The notes under the pieces were generated by a model. It was not told the DNA's origin. It saw only the letters and a program-made list of their open reading frames with translations, and ran no database searches. From assembly GCF_031020795.1 (NCBI RefSeq), contig NZ_JAVHJP010000001.1:1103251-1164771 (forward strand): a stretch of 61,521 bases of DNA. Reading direction: 5' to 3'. The DNA is from Hydrogenophaga pseudoflava. Its GTDB lineage: Bacteria > Pseudomonadota > Gammaproteobacteria > Burkholderiales > Burkholderiaceae_C. Below are positions 1 through 8,962 of the stretch, piece after piece; the stretch's first letter is position 1, and each line of letters starts with the position of its first letter. The position numbers were made by a program, and so were the translations under genes.

Positions 1-1
1 C

Positions 2-898
2 ACCATCCTGCGCGGAGACAAGGTGGGCCTCATCGGCCCCAATGGCGCCGGCAAGACCACACTGCTCAAGATGATCCTCGGTGAGCTTCCCCCAGACACC
101 GGAACGGTGCGTCAGGGCAGCCAGATCAGCGTGGCCTATTTCGATCAACTCCGCGACCAGGTGAACCTGGACGCCACGCTGGAGGATTTCATCAGCCCGG
201 GCAGTGAGTGGATCGAGATCGGCAACCGCCGCACCCATGTCAAGAGCTACCTGAACGACTTCCTGTTCTCCCCTGCCCGGGCCAACGCCCCGGTACGCAC
301 GCTCTCGGGAGGCGAGCGCAACCGCCTGCTGCTGGCGCGCCTGTTCGCGCGACCGGCCAACGTGCTGGTGCTGGACGAGCCGACCAACGACCTCGACATC
401 GACACCCTGGAGCTGCTGGAAGAACTGCTGCAACAGTACGAAGGCACGGTGTTCCTGGTCAGTCACGACCGCCGCTTCCTGGACAACGTGGTCACCAGCA
501 CCATCGTCAGCGAAGGAAACGGTGTCTGGCGCGAGTACGTGGGCGACGTGCAGGACTGGCTCACCCAGTCGGCGCGCGCCCAGGAGTTGCAGCGCCAGCG
601 GGCCCCTGAACCCGTGGCCAAGCCCCAGGAAGCGGCGGCACCTGTCCCGGCCCCCACCAGCGCCCCAGCCTTGGGCAAACGCAAGCTCAGCTACAGGGAA
701 CAGCGCGAGTTCGACGCTCTGCCCGCGAAGATCCAGGCACTGGAGGACGAACAGGCCGAAATCGACAAGGTCCTTGCCGGCGGTCAGCTGTTCGCGACCG
801 ACGCAGCCCGCGCGACTCAACTGAGCGCCCGCCATGCCGAAATAGAAGAAGAGTGGATGCAGGCCCTGGAGCGCTGGCAGGCGCTGGGCGGCACCTGA
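2..898 (+). CDS. uup: ABC-F family ATPase Uup, 3' part (5' end outside window)
   Basis: The reading frame is open from base 2, so the gene begins upstream of the window; the visible part is the second ABC cassette and the tail. It shows a Walker A (GPNGAGKTT), a signature LSGGERNRLLLARL, a Walker B VLVLDEPTNDLD and the switch histidine in VSHDRRFLD. After a proline/alanine-rich linker comes a charged coiled-coil tail (LSYREQREFDALPAKIQALE) typical of the Uup C-terminal DNA-binding domain. ABC-F proteins are soluble ATPases that act on ribosomes or, for Uup, also on branched DNA; they are not transporters. The assignment to Uup rather than another ABC-F member rests on the tail. A histidine kinase gene follows after a short gap on the same strand. 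Confidence 0.88.
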   Translation, partial: TILRGDKVGLIGPNGAGKTTLLKMILGELPPDTGTVRQGSQISVAYFDQLRDQVNLDATLEDFISPGSEWIEIGNRRTHVKSYLNDFLFSPARANAPVRTLSGGERNRLLLARLFARPANVLVLDEPTNDLDIDTLELLEELLQQYEGTVFLVSHDRRFLDNVVTSTIVSEGNGVWREYVGDVQDWLTQSARAQELQRQRAPEPVAKPQEAAAPVPAPTSAPALGKRKLSYREQREFDALPAKIQALEDEQAEIDKVLAGGQLFATDAARATQLSARHAEIEEEWMQALERWQALGGT

Positions 899-933
899 AC
901 ACCCGGGCGACCGGCCGTCGCCCCAGCAACAAC

Positions 934-3096
934 ATGCCCGACATTCCCCAACGCCTCGCCCTGGACCTGCAGCGCGCGCAGCAGGACCTCCAGCGCGAAC
1001 GCGAGCGCACGCAGAAGCTGCTGGCGGAACTGGACCGCCAGAACGCCGAGCTCGACCGCCTGCGCAGTTCGGTGCACCGCGAGTCGAACAGCCGCCTGCT
1101 GGCCGAAGAGGCGCTGGACGAGACCCGCGACCGGCTGCAGCTGGCCGTTGAGGCGGCCCGGCTGGCACTCTGGGACTGGCAACTGCCCACACCCCAGGTG
1201 TTCCTGACAGCGCGCTGGGGCGAGATGTTGGCCGATGTCGCCATGGAGGGCAACTGGAGCATGGCCGACCTGCAGGCCCGCATCCACCCCGACGACCGCA
1301 AAGCCTTCGATGACCTGCACCGGACGCTGCTGTCCAACGAGCGGCGGCACGCGGTGTCGCAATACCGCGTGCGCACCAGCGACGGCTGGCTGTGGGTCGA
1401 GAACCACGCGATGGTGGCCGAGCACGATGCCCGCGGCCGGCCGCTGCGCCTGATGGGCACGCTGGCCGACATCGGCGAGCGCAAACGCGCCGAGGCCGAG
1501 GGCGAGCGGGCGCGCCAGCTGGCCGAGCAGGCGAGCCGGGCCAAGAGCGAGTTCCTGGCCAACATCAGCCACGAGGTGCGCACGCCGCTGAACGCCCTGA
1601 TGGGCCTGACCCGGCTGTTGATGGACTCGCCGCTGAACCCGGAGCAGAAGAACTGGCTGGAGCTGATGGACAGCTCGGCCCATGCCCTGCTGGGCCTGCT
1701 CAACGACGTGTTGGACCTCTCGCGCATCGAGGCCGGCAAGCTCAGCATCGAGCGGGTGCGTTTCGACCTGCGCCAGGTGCTGCAGGACGTGGGCGCGCTG
1801 TACGCCGAACAGGCCCGCGCCAAGCCGCTGGACTGGTCGCTGGACATGGCGCCCGGCCTGCCCCAGCACATGCAGGGCGACCCGGGGCGGTTGCGACAGG
1901 TGCTGTCCAACCTGCTGTCGAACGCCCTGAAGTTCACCCCGCGCGGCGGGTGCATCCATGTCACCGCCGACGTCGTGCATCAGGGCGCCGTCTCCCGGCT
2001 GCGCCTGCAGGTGCAGGACAGCGGAGTCGGCATCTCGCCCAAGCAGCAGGTCACCATTTTCGACGCCTTCACACAGGCCGACGCCTCGACGGCACGCCGT
2101 TTCGGCGGCAGCGGCCTGGGTCTGGCGATCTGCTCGCGCCTGGTGCGGCTGATGGGCGGCGAGATCGGCCTGCAGAGTGCGCTGGGTCAGGGCAGCACCT
2201 TCACGGTGACCCTGCCGCTGAACGACACAACCGCCACCGAGAACGCCACGCTGACCGCGCCCACCGAACTGGACGAGATGGCACAGGTCGGTGACCGCTT
2301 CGCCGGTCTGCGGGTGCTGGTGGCCGAAGACCATCCGGTCAACGAGCTGCTGATGCGCCAGCTGCTGCAGCGCCTGGGCTGTACCGTGCTGCTGGCGCGC
2401 GACGGCGAACAGGCGGTGGAGCAGTGGTCGCACGGCGGGATCGATCTGGTGCTGATGGATGTGCAGATGCCCGGCACCAACGGCCTGCAGGCGACCCACC
2501 GCATCCGCGAGCTGGAGAAGACGCTTGGGCGGCCACACACCCCCATCGTGGCGGTGACCGCCAACGCCATGAACGGTGACCGGGAAGCCTGCCTCGCGGC
2601 GGGCATGGACGGGTACACCCCCAAACCTGTGGGTCCGAAGGCGCTGATGCGAGCCTTGGACGAGGCGCTGCGTGTCCCGGGCCAACCGGTGCCGCCGGTC
2701 GCTCCGCGCGACGAACCTGCACCGGAACCGCACACACCTTCGGCGGCCGGTGCGCTGGACGTGGCCAAGCTGCGCCGCAGGCTGGATGGTGACGAAGAGA
2801 CCCTGCGCCAGCTGGCCCAGGCCATGCGAACCGACCTGTCCCAGCGACTGCGGCAACTGGACGGGGCGCTGCAGACGCAGGATGCCGACCGGGCGGTGGC
2901 CCACGCCCACGGCCTCAAGGGTTCACTGGGCAGTATGACGGCCGAGCGAGGTGCGCGGCTGGCCAAGGGCCTGGAGCTGGCGGCACTGGCCCGCGACTGG
3001 CACCTGTTCGAGCGCGCCCTGCCACTGATGCAGGCCGAGGCCCAGGCGCTGGACAAGGCCCTCGCGGCGCTGCTCAGCTCGCCACCAGGCGCCTGA
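934..3096 (+). CDS. Soluble hybrid sensor histidine kinase (PAS-HisKA-HATPase-REC-Hpt)
   Basis: Predicted 720 residues. An N-terminal coiled coil (about 10-65) leads to a PAS-like sensor (about 65-185), a HisKA domain with phospho-accepting H213 in ANISHEVRTPLN, an HATPase domain (N box near 316-335, DSGVGIS, GGSGLGLAI), a receiver with D509 in LMDVQMPG and K564, and an Hpt domain with H659 in AHGLKGS. The protein therefore carries a whole His-Asp-His relay without a separate output regulator. No transmembrane segment or signal peptide is visible, so it should sense a cytoplasmic signal. I chose the ATG at 934, 35 bases after the uup stop; an upstream in-frame ATG at 853 would overlap uup. 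No clear ribosome binding site supports either. Its last 23 bases overlap the convergent MocR gene. Confidence 0.85.
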   Translation: MPDIPQRLALDLQRAQQDLQRERERTQKLLAELDRQNAELDRLRSSVHRESNSRLLAEEALDETRDRLQLAVEAARLALWDWQLPTPQVFLTARWGEMLADVAMEGNWSMADLQARIHPDDRKAFDDLHRTLLSNERRHAVSQYRVRTSDGWLWVENHAMVAEHDARGRPLRLMGTLADIGERKRAEAEGERARQLAEQASRAKSEFLANISHEVRTPLNALMGLTRLLMDSPLNPEQKNWLELMDSSAHALLGLLNDVLDLSRIEAGKLSIERVRFDLRQVLQDVGALYAEQARAKPLDWSLDMAPGLPQHMQGDPGRLRQVLSNLLSNALKFTPRGGCIHVTADVVHQGAVSRLRLQVQDSGVGISPKQQVTIFDAFTQADASTARRFGGSGLGLAICSRLVRLMGGEIGLQSALGQGSTFTVTLPLNDTTATENATLTAPTELDEMAQVGDRFAGLRVLVAEDHPVNELLMRQLLQRLGCTVLLARDGEQAVEQWSHGGIDLVLMDVQMPGTNGLQATHRIRELEKTLGRPHTPIVAVTANAMNGDREACLAAGMDGYTPKPVGPKALMRALDEALRVPGQPVPPVAPRDEPAPEPHTPSAAGALDVAKLRRRLDGDEETLRQLAQAMRTDLSQRLRQLDGALQTQDADRAVAHAHGLKGSLGSMTAERGARLAKGLELAALARDWHLFERALPLMQAEAQALDKALAALLSSPPGA

Positions 3097-4534
3097 ACAC
3101 CTTCCAGAACGCCGCGTCCTGCGTGGTCGCGAAGTTGATGCGCATCAGCGTGCTGGGCGCGCGCGCCGCGTGGAACAGCGCGCCGGGCGCGATCAGGTAG
3201 TCCTCGTCCAGCATGCGCTGCGCCAGCGCCTCGGTGTCCACGCCGGTGTCGACCCAGCCGAACAGGCCAGAGGGCTCGGCCACGAAGCGGCAGCCCGACG
3301 CCTGTGCCAGCTTCACGCTTCGGGTGCGCGCGGCGTCCAGCCGGGTGCGGATGCGCTCGGCGTGGCGACGCAGCTGGCCGCTCTCGATGCAGTGCGCCAG
3401 CGCGCGCTCCAGCAGGCTGGGCGTGGTCAGCGTGGCCAGCAGCTTGGTGTCCAGCAGGCGCTCGGTCAGCTCGGGCGGCGCCACCAGGTAGCCCACGCGC
3501 CAGTTGGGCGCCAGGATCTTGGCGAAACCGCTGACATAGATGGTGCGCCGCAGGCCGTCGAGCACGCTCATACGGGTGGCGTGTTCGGGTGCGATGTGGC
3601 TGTAGGTATCGTCCTCGACGATGTGGAAGTCGTGCTGCTGGGCCAGCTGCAGCACGCGGTGCGCACTGGCGGGCGAGAGGCAGTAACCCGTGGGGTTGTG
3701 CAGCACGCTCACGCTGACGAAGAGCTTGGGCGCGTGGGCCTCGCAGTAGCGCGCCATCACCGCCAGGTCCGGCCCGGCCGGGCCGCGCGGCACCGGCAGG
3801 ATGCGCATGCCCAGCGCGTCGAGCCGGGCGAACTCCACCGCCCAGCCCGGTTCCTCCACCATCACGGCATCGCCCGGCTTGAGCAGGGTGCGGCTGACGA
3901 TGTCCAGCGCGTGGGTGGCGCCCACGGTGGTGATGATCTGCGCCGGATCCGCTGGCAGGCCCAGGCCCTGCAGCCGCGCGGCCAGCACGCGGCGCAGGTG
4001 GCCATCGCCCATGGGCTCGCCGTAGCGCAGCGAGCTTTCGGCCAGCGCCTTCTGGCCGCTGACCTTGCGCACCGCGGCGGGCATGAAGGTCGATTCGAGC
4101 CATTCGGGCGGCAGCACGCCCATGCCGGGCTGCGGCAAGCTGCCGCCGGGGTGGAACATGCCGCGGATCAGCGTGGCGGCCGACAGCGGCGCCGCCATCC
4201 GCGGGGTGGCCGGCGCCACCGGTGCCGCGCCGCCGGCGTCGCGCAAGGGCGCCCGCTCGCGCACGAAGAAGCCCCGGTGCGGCCGCGCCTCCACCAGTCC
4301 CTGGGCCAGCAGCAGGTCGTAGGCCGCCACCACGGTGGACGGATTCAGGCCATGCTGGGCCGCGCACTGGCGCACGCTGGGCAAGCGCGCGCCGGGCGCC
4401 AGCAGGCGGTCACGGATGCGGGCGGCAAATCGCTCGGCCAGCTGTTCGGTGAGGGTCTGCGCAGCGGTTCGCGTGAGTGATGCGACCACGGCAGTGTCCG
4501 GCGCGGTGTCTCTGGAATCCTTGCTATGGAACAT
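3074..4534 (-). CDS. MocR/GabR-type regulator (GntR wHTH fused to PLP aminotransferase fold)
   Basis: Predicted 486 residues. Residues about 25-95 form a GntR winged helix (RLPSVRQCAAQHGLNPSTVV), and from about 120 to the end there is a fold-type I aminotransferase-like domain with the Schiff-base lysine K339 in SGFAKILAPNWRVGY and the HNPTG motif at 279-283. MocR regulators use PLP and an amino compound as effector and usually control the adjacent divergent gene, here a LysE-type exporter and the operon behind it. Several starts are possible. I chose the ATG at 4534 because GAGGG lies about 11 bases upstream; the ATG at 4552 has no such site and would put the 4539-4545 repeat inside the gene. 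The ligand cannot be told from the sequence. Confidence 0.87.
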   Translation of the reverse strand: MFHSKDSRDTAPDTAVVASLTRTAAQTLTEQLAERFAARIRDRLLAPGARLPSVRQCAAQHGLNPSTVVAAYDLLLAQGLVEARPHRGFFVRERAPLRDAGGAAPVAPATPRMAAPLSAATLIRGMFHPGGSLPQPGMGVLPPEWLESTFMPAAVRKVSGQKALAESSLRYGEPMGDGHLRRVLAARLQGLGLPADPAQIITTVGATHALDIVSRTLLKPGDAVMVEEPGWAVEFARLDALGMRILPVPRGPAGPDLAVMARYCEAHAPKLFVSVSVLHNPTGYCLSPASAHRVLQLAQQHDFHIVEDDTYSHIAPEHATRMSVLDGLRRTIYVSGFAKILAPNWRVGYLVAPPELTERLLDTKLLATLTTPSLLERALAHCIESGQLRRHAERIRTRLDAARTRSVKLAQASGCRFVAEPSGLFGWVDTGVDTEALAQRMLDEDYLIAPGALFHAARAPSTLMRINFATTQDAAFWKVFRRLVAS

Positions 4535-4538
4535 GCGG

Positions 4539-4604
4539 TGTATGGCCCTCATGAACCACACAGATTCATTCCGTGACCCGGCCATCTGTATGGTTTGTGT
4601 ATGG
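4539..4604. promoter_or_regulatory. Three direct repeats of TGTATGG (CCATACA), candidate MocR operator
   Basis: TGTATGG occurs at 4539-4545, 4587-4593 and 4598-4604 in the gap between the MocR gene and the exporter gene. The last two start 11 bases apart, about one helical turn, and the first and third are part of an 11-base identity (GTGTATGGCCC). Direct repeats are the known operator layout of GabR-like MocR regulators, so autoregulation and control of the exporter operon are likely. The binding itself is an inference. Confidence 0.5.
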
Positions 4605-4656
4605 CCCGCAAGGATAAAGTGCATCGCATGTCCCCACAAGCCCCCACGGTGAAGCC

Positions 4657-5310
4657 ATGACCGCCGGCGAGTTCAGCGCCCTGCTGGTGCTGGCCACGGC
4701 CACCAGTTTCACGCCCGGACCCAACACCACGCTGTCCACCGCGCTGGCGGCCAACGGCGGGCTGCCGCGCGCGCTGCGCTTCATCGCCGCGGTGCCGGTG
4801 GGCTGGGGCCTGCTGTTCACGCTGTGCGCCGCGGGCGTGGGGTCGCTGGTGGTGGCCGTGCCGGCGCTGCGCTGGGCCATCCTGCTGGGCGGCACGGTCT
4901 ACCTGCTGTGGCTGGCGCGGCGGCTCTGGGGCAGCCGCTCGCTCAGTTCGGTGGACAGCGCACGGCTGAACGTGGGCTTCTGGCAGGGCGTGGGCCTGCA
5001 GTTCCTCAACATCAAGGCCTGGATGCTGGCGCTGTCCATCGTCGCAGGCTGGATCGCCGGCCAGGCCGACGCGCAGCAGCGCTTTGTGGCCGTGCTGCCG
5101 GTGCTGCTGGCCTTCGCCTTCGTCAGCAACCTCAGCTACGCGCTGGTCGGCTCCCTGCTGCGCCACTGGCTGGCCGGACCGGTGGTGGACGGCCAGCCCA
5201 CGGGCGCGCGCCTGCTGATGTTCAACCGGCTGATGGCGCTGGCCCTGGTGCTGACCTCGGCATGGATGCTGTTGGGGGGCGCGGGCCTCTCGTTCGGGAG
5301 TGCCTCATGA
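4657..5310 (+). CDS. LysE/RhtB family amino acid exporter
   Basis: 217 residues with about six hydrophobic segments and the N-terminal SFTPGPNTTL motif characteristic of the LysE/RhtB family, which exports amino acids or their derivatives across the inner membrane. It is the first gene of a six-gene run on the + strand and is divergent from a MocR regulator. Its stop codon overlaps the start of the next transporter gene (ATGA). The substrate cannot be read from the sequence. RhtB-type exporters beside MocR regulators often belong to regulons that relieve excess of an amino compound, which suits the enzymes encoded downstream. Confidence 0.88.
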   Translation: MTAGEFSALLVLATATSFTPGPNTTLSTALAANGGLPRALRFIAAVPVGWGLLFTLCAAGVGSLVVAVPALRWAILLGGTVYLLWLARRLWGSRSLSSVDSARLNVGFWQGVGLQFLNIKAWMLALSIVAGWIAGQADAQQRFVAVLPVLLAFAFVSNLSYALVGSLLRHWLAGPVVDGQPTGARLLMFNRLMALALVLTSAWMLLGGAGLSFGSAS

Positions 5311-6251
5311 GCCACAGCACCACACTGCCCTCCACGCGCATGAGCGACACCACCCTCGGCCTCTGGCTGGGCCTGGTCGGCGTCGTCGTGTTCGCGCTCA
5401 CGCTGCCGATGACGCGCCTGGCCACCGGCACCGCCGACGCACCGCAGCTCTCACCCTGGTTCGTGACCTGGGCCCGCGCCGCACTGGCCGGCGGCCTGTC
5501 GGCGGCCTACCTGCTGGCCACGCGCTCGCGCCTGCCGACGGCGGCCGAACGCGGGCCGCTGCTGCTCTCGCTGGCGGGCAACGCCATCGGCTACCCGTTG
5601 CTGCTCGGCTGGGCGCTGCGCCACGTCACGGCCAGCCACGCCGCCGTCATCACCGCCCTGCTGCCGCTGGCCACCGCCGCGGTCGCCGCCTGGCTGATGC
5701 ACCAGCGCGCGCGCCTGGGCTTCTGGCTGTTTGCGGTGCTGGGCAGCGCGCTGGTGGTGGCCTACAGCCTGATCCGCGCGGCGCAGGTGGGCCATGGTTT
5801 CGGCCTCACATGGGCCGACGCGCTGCTGGTCGGTGCGGTGCTGGCCGCGGCGCTGGGCTATGTGGGCGGCGCCAAGGCAACGCCTTCGCTGGGCGCCGAG
5901 CGCGTGATCAGCTGGGTCTGCGTGTTGGCCCTGCCACTGTCGGTGCCCGGCGCGCTGCTGACCTGGCCCGAGCAGCCGATTGCGCTGTCCGCCTGGCTGG
6001 CGCTGGGCTACGTGGGCGTGTTTTCCATGTGGGCCGGCTTCTTCGCCTGGTTCCGCGGCCTGGCCCTGGGCGGCGCACTGCGCGTGAGCCAGACCCAGCT
6101 GCTGCAACCCTTCGTCAGCATCCTGGCCGCCGTGCCACTGCTGGGAGAATCGCTGGACGCGATCACGCTGGGCTTTGCCCTCGCCGTGGTCGCCACCGTG
6201 TTCATGGGCCGGCGCATGGCCGCCCCCACCCCATCCCCCGCCAAGTCCTGA
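5307..6251 (+). CDS. EamA (DMT) family transporter
   Basis: 314 residues from the ATG at 5307, which overlaps the stop of the exporter gene by four bases (ATGA) and has GGGAG upstream. The protein is almost entirely hydrophobic, with about ten transmembrane segments arranged as two EamA repeats; the second ends in a GESLDAITLGFALAVVATVF segment typical of the family. EamA proteins of the drug/metabolite superfamily export amino acids, nucleosides or related metabolites. A second start at 5340 (MSDTTLGL) is possible. Two unrelated exporters in tandem under one regulator suggest that removing a metabolite is a main purpose of the operon. Confidence 0.85.
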   Translation: MSHSTTLPSTRMSDTTLGLWLGLVGVVVFALTLPMTRLATGTADAPQLSPWFVTWARAALAGGLSAAYLLATRSRLPTAAERGPLLLSLAGNAIGYPLLLGWALRHVTASHAAVITALLPLATAAVAAWLMHQRARLGFWLFAVLGSALVVAYSLIRAAQVGHGFGLTWADALLVGAVLAAALGYVGGAKATPSLGAERVISWVCVLALPLSVPGALLTWPEQPIALSAWLALGYVGVFSMWAGFFAWFRGLALGGALRVSQTQLLQPFVSILAAVPLLGESLDAITLGFALAVVATVFMGRRMAAPTPSPAKS

Positions 6252-6265
6252 TTGAGGAGACTGCC

Positions 6266-7447
6266 TTGACCACCACCACCACCTGGACGCTCGCGCAACG
6301 CGCCCACAAGATGAACCCTTCGGTGATCCGCGAGATCCTCAAGGTCACAGAGAAGCCCGGCATCATCAGCTTTGCCGGGGGTCTCCCTTCGCCCAAGACC
6401 TTCCCGGTCGACGCCTTTGCCGCCGCCTGTGCCGCCGTGCTCAGGACCGATGGCGCCGCCGCGCTGCAGTACGCCGCCAGCGAGGGCCTGCCGGCCCTGC
6501 GCGAGTGGATCGCGAAGCAGCTGCCCTGGGACGTCAGCCCCGACCAGGTGCTGATCACCACCGGCAGCCAGCAGGGCCTGGACCTGGTGGCCAAGGTGCT
6601 GATCGACGAAGGCAGCACGGTGCTGGTGGAGACACCCACCTACCTGGGCGCGCTGCAGGCCTTCACGCCGATGGAGCCCAAGATCGTCAGCGTGGACAGC
6701 GACGACGAGGGCATCGACGTCGGCGACCTGAAGCAGAAAGCGCCGGGCGCGCGCTTCCTGTACGTGCTGCCCAACTTCCAGAACCCCACCGGTCGCACCA
6801 TGAGCGAGGCGCGCCGCCAGGCCCTGGTGGACGCAGCCCAGGCCGCGGGTCTGCCCATCGTGGAAGACAACCCCTACGGCGACCTGTGGTTCGACCAGCC
6901 GCCGCCCCCGCCGCTGACCGCGCGCCGTCCCGAAGGTTGCATCTACCTGGGTTCGTTCTCCAAGGTGCTGGCGCCCGGCCTGCGCCTGGGCTACGTGGTC
7001 GCCCCCAAGGCCATCATGCCCAAACTGCTGCAGGCCAAGCAGGCGGCCGACCTGCACAGCCCCAGCTTCAACCAGCGCATGGTGGCCGAGGTGCTCAAGG
7101 ACGGCTTCATCGACCGCCACGTGCCCACCATCCGCGCGCTCTACAAACACCAGTGCGAGGTGATGCTGGCGGCGCTGAAGACGGAAATGGCCGACCTGGA
7201 CGTGCAGTGGAACTCGCCCGTGGGCGGCATGTTCCTGTGGGCGCGCCTGCCCGAGGGTGTCAACGCCGTCGAGCTGCTGCCCCAGGCGGTGGACAAGGGC
7301 GTGGCCTTCGTGCCCGGCGCGGCGTTCTACGCCGACCACGGCGACCCGCGCACGCTGCGCCTGTCGTTCGTGACCGCGAGCGAAGAACAGATCCGCATCG
7401 GCATCCGCGCGCTGGCGGACGCCATCCGCGACGCCATCAAGGGTTGA
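6266..7447 (+). CDS. PLP-dependent aminotransferase, class I/II fold (2-aminoadipate aminotransferase-like)
   Basis: 393 residues. The family hallmarks are GGLPSPKTFP near the N terminus, SEGLPALREW, the NFQNPTG motif at 170-176 and the PLP lysine K233 in YLGSFSKVLAPGLRLGY. It resembles the LysN/2-aminoadipate or aromatic/branched-chain aminotransferases that share the catalytic part of MocR regulators; the exact amino donor is unknown. The start is taken as TTG at 6266 because GAGGAGA ends five bases upstream; the frame stays open far upstream only as a shadow of the EamA gene. It follows the EamA gene after 14 bases and is followed four bases later by the GST gene, so it is translated from the same operon. 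Confidence 0.86.
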   Translation: MTTTTTWTLAQRAHKMNPSVIREILKVTEKPGIISFAGGLPSPKTFPVDAFAAACAAVLRTDGAAALQYAASEGLPALREWIAKQLPWDVSPDQVLITTGSQQGLDLVAKVLIDEGSTVLVETPTYLGALQAFTPMEPKIVSVDSDDEGIDVGDLKQKAPGARFLYVLPNFQNPTGRTMSEARRQALVDAAQAAGLPIVEDNPYGDLWFDQPPPPPLTARRPEGCIYLGSFSKVLAPGLRLGYVVAPKAIMPKLLQAKQAADLHSPSFNQRMVAEVLKDGFIDRHVPTIRALYKHQCEVMLAALKTEMADLDVQWNSPVGGMFLWARLPEGVNAVELLPQAVDKGVAFVPGAAFYADHGDPRTLRLSFVTASEEQIRIGIRALADAIRDAIKG

Positions 7448-7451
7448 GATC

Positions 7452-8069
7452 ATGCTGCGCGTCTGGGGCCGCATCAGTTCGATCAACGTGCGCAAGGTGG
7501 TGCTGTGCGCGCAGGTGCTGGGACTCGAATTCGAGCGCATCGACGCCGGCCTGTCCTACGGCGTGGTGAACACGCCCGACTACCGCGCCAAGAACCCCAA
7601 CGGCCTGGTGCCGCTGCTCGAAGACGGCGACTTCACGCTGTGGGAGTCGAACGCCATCGTTCGGTATCTCTGCGCACGTGAGGGATCGCTGCTTTATCCG
7701 CAAGACCTTCAGCGCCGCGCCGACGCCGAGCGCTGGATGGACTGGCAGCAGACCACGCTCAACCCGGCCGGCAGCCCCGGCTTCAAGCAGCTGATCCGCA
7801 CACCCGAGGCGCAGCGCGACCCGGCCGTCGTCGCCGCTTCGGTGGCGGCCACCGAAGCGCTGTTCGCCCAGCTGGACGAACACCTCGCACGCCAGCCCTT
7901 CATGGCCGGCGACGCGCTGACCATGGCCGACATCCCGATCGCCTGCGAGGTGCACCGCTGGTGGGGCCTGCCGTTGCCGCGCCCGGCCTGGCCGCATCTG
8001 GAGCGCTGGTACGCACAGTGGCTGGCCATGCCCGCCAGCCGCGGCGTGCTGGACCTGCCCCTGTCCTGA
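7452..8069 (+). CDS. Glutathione S-transferase family protein
   Basis: 205 residues. The N-terminal thioredoxin-like half contains SSINVRKVVL in the place of the catalytic serine/cysteine loop, the NPNGLVPLLEDG cis-proline region and the WESNAIVRYL glutathione-binding motif. The helical C-terminal half contains the ALTMADIPIACEVHRW segment. This is the canonical two-domain GST layout. It could conjugate glutathione, or act as an isomerase or dehalogenase, and the sequence does not decide. It starts four bases after the aminotransferase stop and the PhzF-like gene follows after 17 bases, so it is co-transcribed with amino acid enzymes. Confidence 0.85.
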   Translation: MLRVWGRISSINVRKVVLCAQVLGLEFERIDAGLSYGVVNTPDYRAKNPNGLVPLLEDGDFTLWESNAIVRYLCAREGSLLYPQDLQRRADAERWMDWQQTTLNPAGSPGFKQLIRTPEAQRDPAVVAASVAATEALFAQLDEHLARQPFMAGDALTMADIPIACEVHRWWGLPLPRPAWPHLERWYAQWLAMPASRGVLDLPLS

Positions 8070-8086
8070 CCTCACGGAGAACCTTC

Positions 8087-8962
8087 ATGCAGCAACGCCC
8101 GTTCAAACAGGTCGACGTGTTCACCACCACCCCCTACCGCGGCAACCCGCTGGCGGTGGTGCTCGACGGCAGCGGCCTGTCGACCGAGGCGATGCAGCAC
8201 TTCACGAACTGGACCAACCTGTCGGAGTGCACCTTCCTGCTGCCGCCCACGCCCGAGGGCGCCGCCGCCGGTGCCGACTACCGCGTGCGCATCTTCTGCC
8301 CGGGCCGCGAGCTGCCGTTCGCCGGCCACCCCACGCTGGGCAGCTGCCACGCCTGGCTGGAGGCGGGTGGCGTGCCGCGGGGGGAATACGTGGTGCAGGA
8401 ATGCGGGGTGGGGCTGGTAAGGATCCAACGCGACGGCGAGCGCCTCGCGTTCGCTGCGCCGCCCCTCATCAAGAGCGGTCCCCTGGACGAAGCCGACGTG
8501 CAACTCATCGCCCGCGGTCTGGGCGTGGCGCGCGCCGACATCACCGCCCACGCCTGGTGCGACAACGGCCCCAACTGGCGCGGCGTGATGCTGCGCAGCG
8601 CCGAACAGGTGCTGGCGCTGCGTCCCGACGCCACCGTGCTGGCGGGGCTGGACATCGGCGTGGTGGGCCCACGCGGCAAGGTGGGCGTGGTCGGCCCGCA
8701 GGACGCGGGCGACACGCAGTTCGAGGTGCGCGCCTTCTTCCCTGGCAACAACGGCATGGCCGAAGACCCGGTGACCGGCAGCCTGAACGCCGCGCTGGCG
8801 CAATGGCTGATCGGTGCCGGCCTGGCACCCGAACGCTACGTGGCCGCCCAGGGCACGGCCCTGGCGCGCGAGGGCCGCGTGCACATCGAGCGCGCGACGG
8901 ACGACACGATCTGGGTCGGCGGTGCCAGCGTCACCTGCATCGACGGGACGGTGCAGCTGTGA
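8087..8962 (+). CDS. PhzF family isomerase/epimerase-like protein
   Basis: 291 residues with both halves of the PhzF fold: FKQVDVFTTTPYRGNPLAVV at the N terminus, the probable acid-base residue E47 in LSECTFLLPP, the RIFCPGRELPFAGHPTLGS segment, and MAEDPVTGSLNAALAQWL in the second half. PhzF enzymes isomerise cyclohexadienyl substrates in phenazine synthesis, but most homologues have unknown substrates. No other phenazine gene is present, so a phenazine role is unlikely. The ATG at 8087 has GGAG upstream. Its stop overlaps the start of the next gene by one base (TGATG), evidence for translational coupling. Confidence 0.85.
   Translation: MQQRPFKQVDVFTTTPYRGNPLAVVLDGSGLSTEAMQHFTNWTNLSECTFLLPPTPEGAAAGADYRVRIFCPGRELPFAGHPTLGSCHAWLEAGGVPRGEYVVQECGVGLVRIQRDGERLAFAAPPLIKSGPLDEADVQLIARGLGVARADITAHAWCDNGPNWRGVMLRSAEQVLALRPDATVLAGLDIGVVGPRGKVGVVGPQDAGDTQFEVRAFFPGNNGMAEDPVTGSLNAALAQWLIGAGLAPERYVAAQGTALAREGRVHIERATDDTIWVGGASVTCIDGTVQL

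Noticed and set aside
2187..4367. 726-codon open frame on the - strand crossing the kinase and MocR genes
   Set aside because: It runs out of frame through two genes with clear motifs and its product is low-complexity.
6008..7540. 510-codon open frame on the - strand over the aminotransferase
   Set aside because: Shadow of the aminotransferase gene, whose PLP lysine and NPTG motifs are clear on the + strand.
8087..8962. Phenazine biosynthesis
   Set aside because: PhzF is the only related gene; PhzB, D, E and G are absent.
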